The notes under the pieces were generated by a model. It was not told the DNA's origin. It was given only the letters and a program-made list of their open reading frames with translations, and searched no databases. 64,000 bases of DNA from Ecdyonurus torrentis (taxonomy: Eukaryota; Arthropoda; Insecta; Ephemeroptera; Heptageniidae): assembly GCA_949318235.1 (NCBI GenBank), contig OX439136.1, positions 654,906-718,905 on the forward strand. Direction: 5' to 3'. The stretch's first letter is position 1, and every line of letters starts with the position of its first letter. Of the stretch, positions 61,715 to 64,000 are shown piece after piece. The position numbers and the translations under genes are program-made.

Positions 61715-61865
61715 TAATTGAAATTGTTAAGAAATATTTATATACTATTCAATTTAAATAAAAATATTTCATGCAATTAGTATTTATTATTATGTGAACA
61801 TAACCATATAAATAGAGCTAATATTCCACATTTAACTTAATATTGAATTTTTATAAAGAAATTAC

Positions 61866-62116
61866 CTATATTTACTGTAAAGTCCATGCACCTGGCTATC
61901 TAGTGGATTTTTACTTGCGTCTGCTAAAAGTTTCATGATGACATCTGTCTCGTCATTATAATTGTCCATTATATCATTTTTATGATACGCCTTTGCTGTG
62001 GCAGGTGTCATTCCATTCTTAAAATAAGATACAAATAAATTTTCTGTATCTTTTGACATCCTCAGGTAGCTATACGCCTCTGCATTTTGAATGCGATGTG
62101 AGTGTTTAAATTCAAC
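61866..62116 (-). CDS. MULE transposase, exon 2
   Basis: 251 nt, entered in phase 0 after TTTTTAG and left in phase 2 at AG|GTAATT. It encodes the link between the N-terminal zinc finger and the catalytic core (VEFKHSHRIQ... to HGLYSKYR), including the MTPATAKAYH stretch common near the start of MULE transposase domains. Lengths and phases of the three exons join to one uninterrupted 787-residue frame. Confidence 0.82.
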
Positions 62117-62235
62117 CTAAAAATAACAATAAACATAATTTATACATTTTTGGTTTAATATTTTAGATTCTTATTGCTTCGACTTCTCTATTATAATATG
62201 AATTTTTTTACCATGAAATCTATGAAGCAGATATA

Positions 62236-62244
<9 letters not shown>

Positions 62245-62330
<86 letters not shown>
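62245..62330. repeat. (TA)n microsatellite in MULE intron 1
   Basis: TA-rich run with one AAATA interruption near 62280. Confidence 0.93.
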
Positions 62331-62332
<2 letters not shown>

Positions 62333-62513
62333 CACACAGGCGCAAAAAAAAATAACAATCATATTAATAAGTATATTAATATAAGATTTATTAATTAACA
62401 CCATGCACTGGTTTTTTTATTTTATTATTATATCTCTCATGCATATAAATATATACTGTAACATTTCATATTTTTATATATTATTACACAGAAAAATGAT
62501 AAAGAATATTCAC

Positions 62514-62945
62514 CTTAATTGTTGCTGTACGTCCTACACGAACGTGTTTATGCTTCTTGCGCGTATCTTTAGTAACTTTCTGAATTTTTATATCAATGGA
62601 AGCCTCACAATTTTTATTGCGATACTTGGTGTAGTTAGGAGCTTTTGCCTGATCTTTGCTCTTATAGTGTTTACTGTGGTGACATGTATATATTTTTCTG
62701 TAGACATAATTAGAAGGGTTTGGAAAGGTATCTCGCACAGTCCATCCGCTCTTCGTTGCCTTTGCAAATTCTTGCTTCCATAAATCACATGAATGTGATG
62801 TTGTCTCACCTTCAGGCAGTTTTGTGTAAATTGATACACTAAAATCTTCTTTTGATATAAAGCTACTGCTTATAATTTCGTAATTTACACTAATAGTATT
62901 TAAAACTTCGTGTATATATGTATTATGTGAATGTTCTTGCTCCAT
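62514..62945 (-). CDS. MULE transposase, exon 1 (N-terminal zinc finger)
   Basis: Starts ATG at 62945 (MEQEHSHN) and ends in phase 0 at AAG|GTGAAT (62514), 144 codons. Residues about 60-130 resemble the FLYWCH/GCM-type DNA-binding zinc finger found at the start of many animal MULE transposases: the WTVRDTF region, YTCHHSKH, then NCEASIDIKI, with His-rich KKHKHVRVGR after it. Its role would be recognition of the element's terminal repeats. Upstream DNA runs to the right inverted repeat only about 380 bp away, so the promoter probably lies in or next to it. Confidence 0.85.
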
Positions 62946-63190
62946 TTGTATATTAATTATAATTAAACTTTAAAATGTTAGAAATTATTTATTTGTTTAC
63001 TTTTGTCACCTCTGTTTATGCGAGAGCTGGACTCAAATGGGGGGAAATAACTCTTATGAACAGAACAATGAACAGCTTTTATAAGAACAGAAACTATTAA
63101 TTTTACGGCAATAAATAAGGCGCGAAAATGGTTTTGAATCTTACGGAAAAATTGCAATGCGATTTTTTTTATATCTCTTTATCATAACAG

Positions 63191-63215
63191 TACACACACA
63201 CACACACACACACAT

Positions 63216-63246
<31 letters not shown>
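63191..63246. repeat. (CA)n(TA)n microsatellite
   Basis: About 24 bp of CA followed by about 30 bp of TA, between transposase exon 1 and the right terminal repeat. Confidence 0.95.
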
Positions 63247-63249
<3 letters not shown>

Positions 63250-63324
63250 TCTTCCTATCATGTTATTCTTATTTCTTATATAATCTGTAAAATAAACTTC
63301 ATCTTCTTTGTATACGCAATGATT

Positions 63325-64000
63325 TGATGAAGAATAAGAAAAAGTGTACATAATATATTATATATTTTTCATATATGCATCCTTATTAATACAAATGGAT
63401 ATTTTTCACTCGTGATAATGCTTATAATTTACGTTATTGAAGCAATTTAATACTCTACGCTATTATGTCATCACGAAAATTAAAAAATAAAATTATAAAA
63501 AATTTATCCGCAAAAGGATTCGATCTCTCTTCGCCGAGAGGATGACAATATAAAAGTCAAGTGTCCACACCACTCGACCATCGCACCACTGGTATAATAA
63601 GAATGCACATTTTATGATAATAACTTGTATTTTATTTTCCAGCTGGTGTTACGTATCTTTTATAATATATTGTAAGATGTTAGGTTTTTTGTCTATCACA
63701 AATCATATAGTTACATTGCCGTGATATTTTAATACATTGGTACAATATTCATTTCTCTCAAGATAACACATTTTGAATAGTAATTTAAATTAGATAATTT
63801 TGATAAATCTAGCGGCAAAATAAAACAAGTGAATGTAAGTTGCGCAACGCGCGAAGAGAGAGAAAATATAAATAATAATTGATATTTCTTTTTAATTGTT
63901 TTAATTACTTCTTCGCATTTAAAAAGGGTAAAATATACAGAAAACAATTAACAAAATTATTATATTTAAAAAAACAATGTTTTATTTATAATTAAACACT
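63325..64000 (-). repeat. MULE right terminal inverted repeat (to window edge)
   Basis: Reverse complement of the left repeat, with a single tRNA-like segment. The inner part matches the left arm's second tandem copy (GTATTAAATTGCTTCAATAACG) while the tRNA-like core matches the first, so it is a recombinant or ancestral single unit. Confidence 0.88.
63508..63590 (-). repeat. tRNA-Ser/Leu-like sequence in MULE right repeat
   Basis: Minus-strand counterpart of 58319-58400 with the same A box, variable-arm stem and B box (GATCGAATCC), followed by TTTTTT. Confidence 0.6.

Overview
This is an AT-rich, intron-bearing animal genome segment, packed with microsatellites, foldback/MITE elements, SINE-like elements, a dead LINE and an apparently intact Mutator-like transposon. 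The coding content suggests an invertebrate. The NACHT/ankyrin family seen here is one I associate with arthropods, but I do not assign a species. No bacterial operon structure is present.

Layout. 0-7.7 kb: AT-rich DNA with nested mariner-like foldbacks, TTAA-flanked MITEs, a tRNA-derived SINE and a minisatellite. 7.76-37.06 kb, minus strand: one large gene. Its first exon (37064 to 33864) encodes a PD-(D/E)XK nuclease-like domain, a NACHT ATPase and the first ankyrin repeats. Eleven separate exons follow, at 30897, 28960, 26405, 25342, 24465, 23367, 20895, 18607, 17510, 15030 and 12339. Each is exactly 99 nt, phase 1-1, and encodes one 33-residue ankyrin repeat. The terminal exon is 8341 to 7764. 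The ankyrin exons lie in a locally duplicated array (about 13.7-31 kb) whose introns are near-identical copies of about 2.5 kb (A) and about 1 kb (B) modules full of MITEs. Exon 1 is split by a single frame change at 34992-34995, which is either a recent lesion or a sequence error.

37-45 kb: no convincing gene, one 1 kb foldback and a complex diverged repeat field. 45-49.3 kb: a LINE of the CR1/L2/Jockey group with an intact ORF1 and an ORF2 broken by three in-frame stops. 49.3-57.9 kb: SINE copies, a 5S-rRNA-like SINE head, a tRNA-like sequence, a 755-bp GGAA array and one possible orphan exon. 57.9-64.0 kb: a Mutator-like element with long terminal inverted repeats that contain tRNA-like sequences and a three-exon, 787-residue transposase on the minus strand. 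Its right end coincides with the window edge.

Main point. The NACHT gene resembles an innate immune STAND receptor with an N-terminal nuclease-like effector and a C-terminal ankyrin recognition region. The six type-A ankyrin exons differ from each other only by amino-acid-changing substitutions, and most fall at the repeat positions known to contact ligands. All the small exons are frame-neutral, so alternative inclusion could create many receptor forms. This is the most interesting candidate system in the window.
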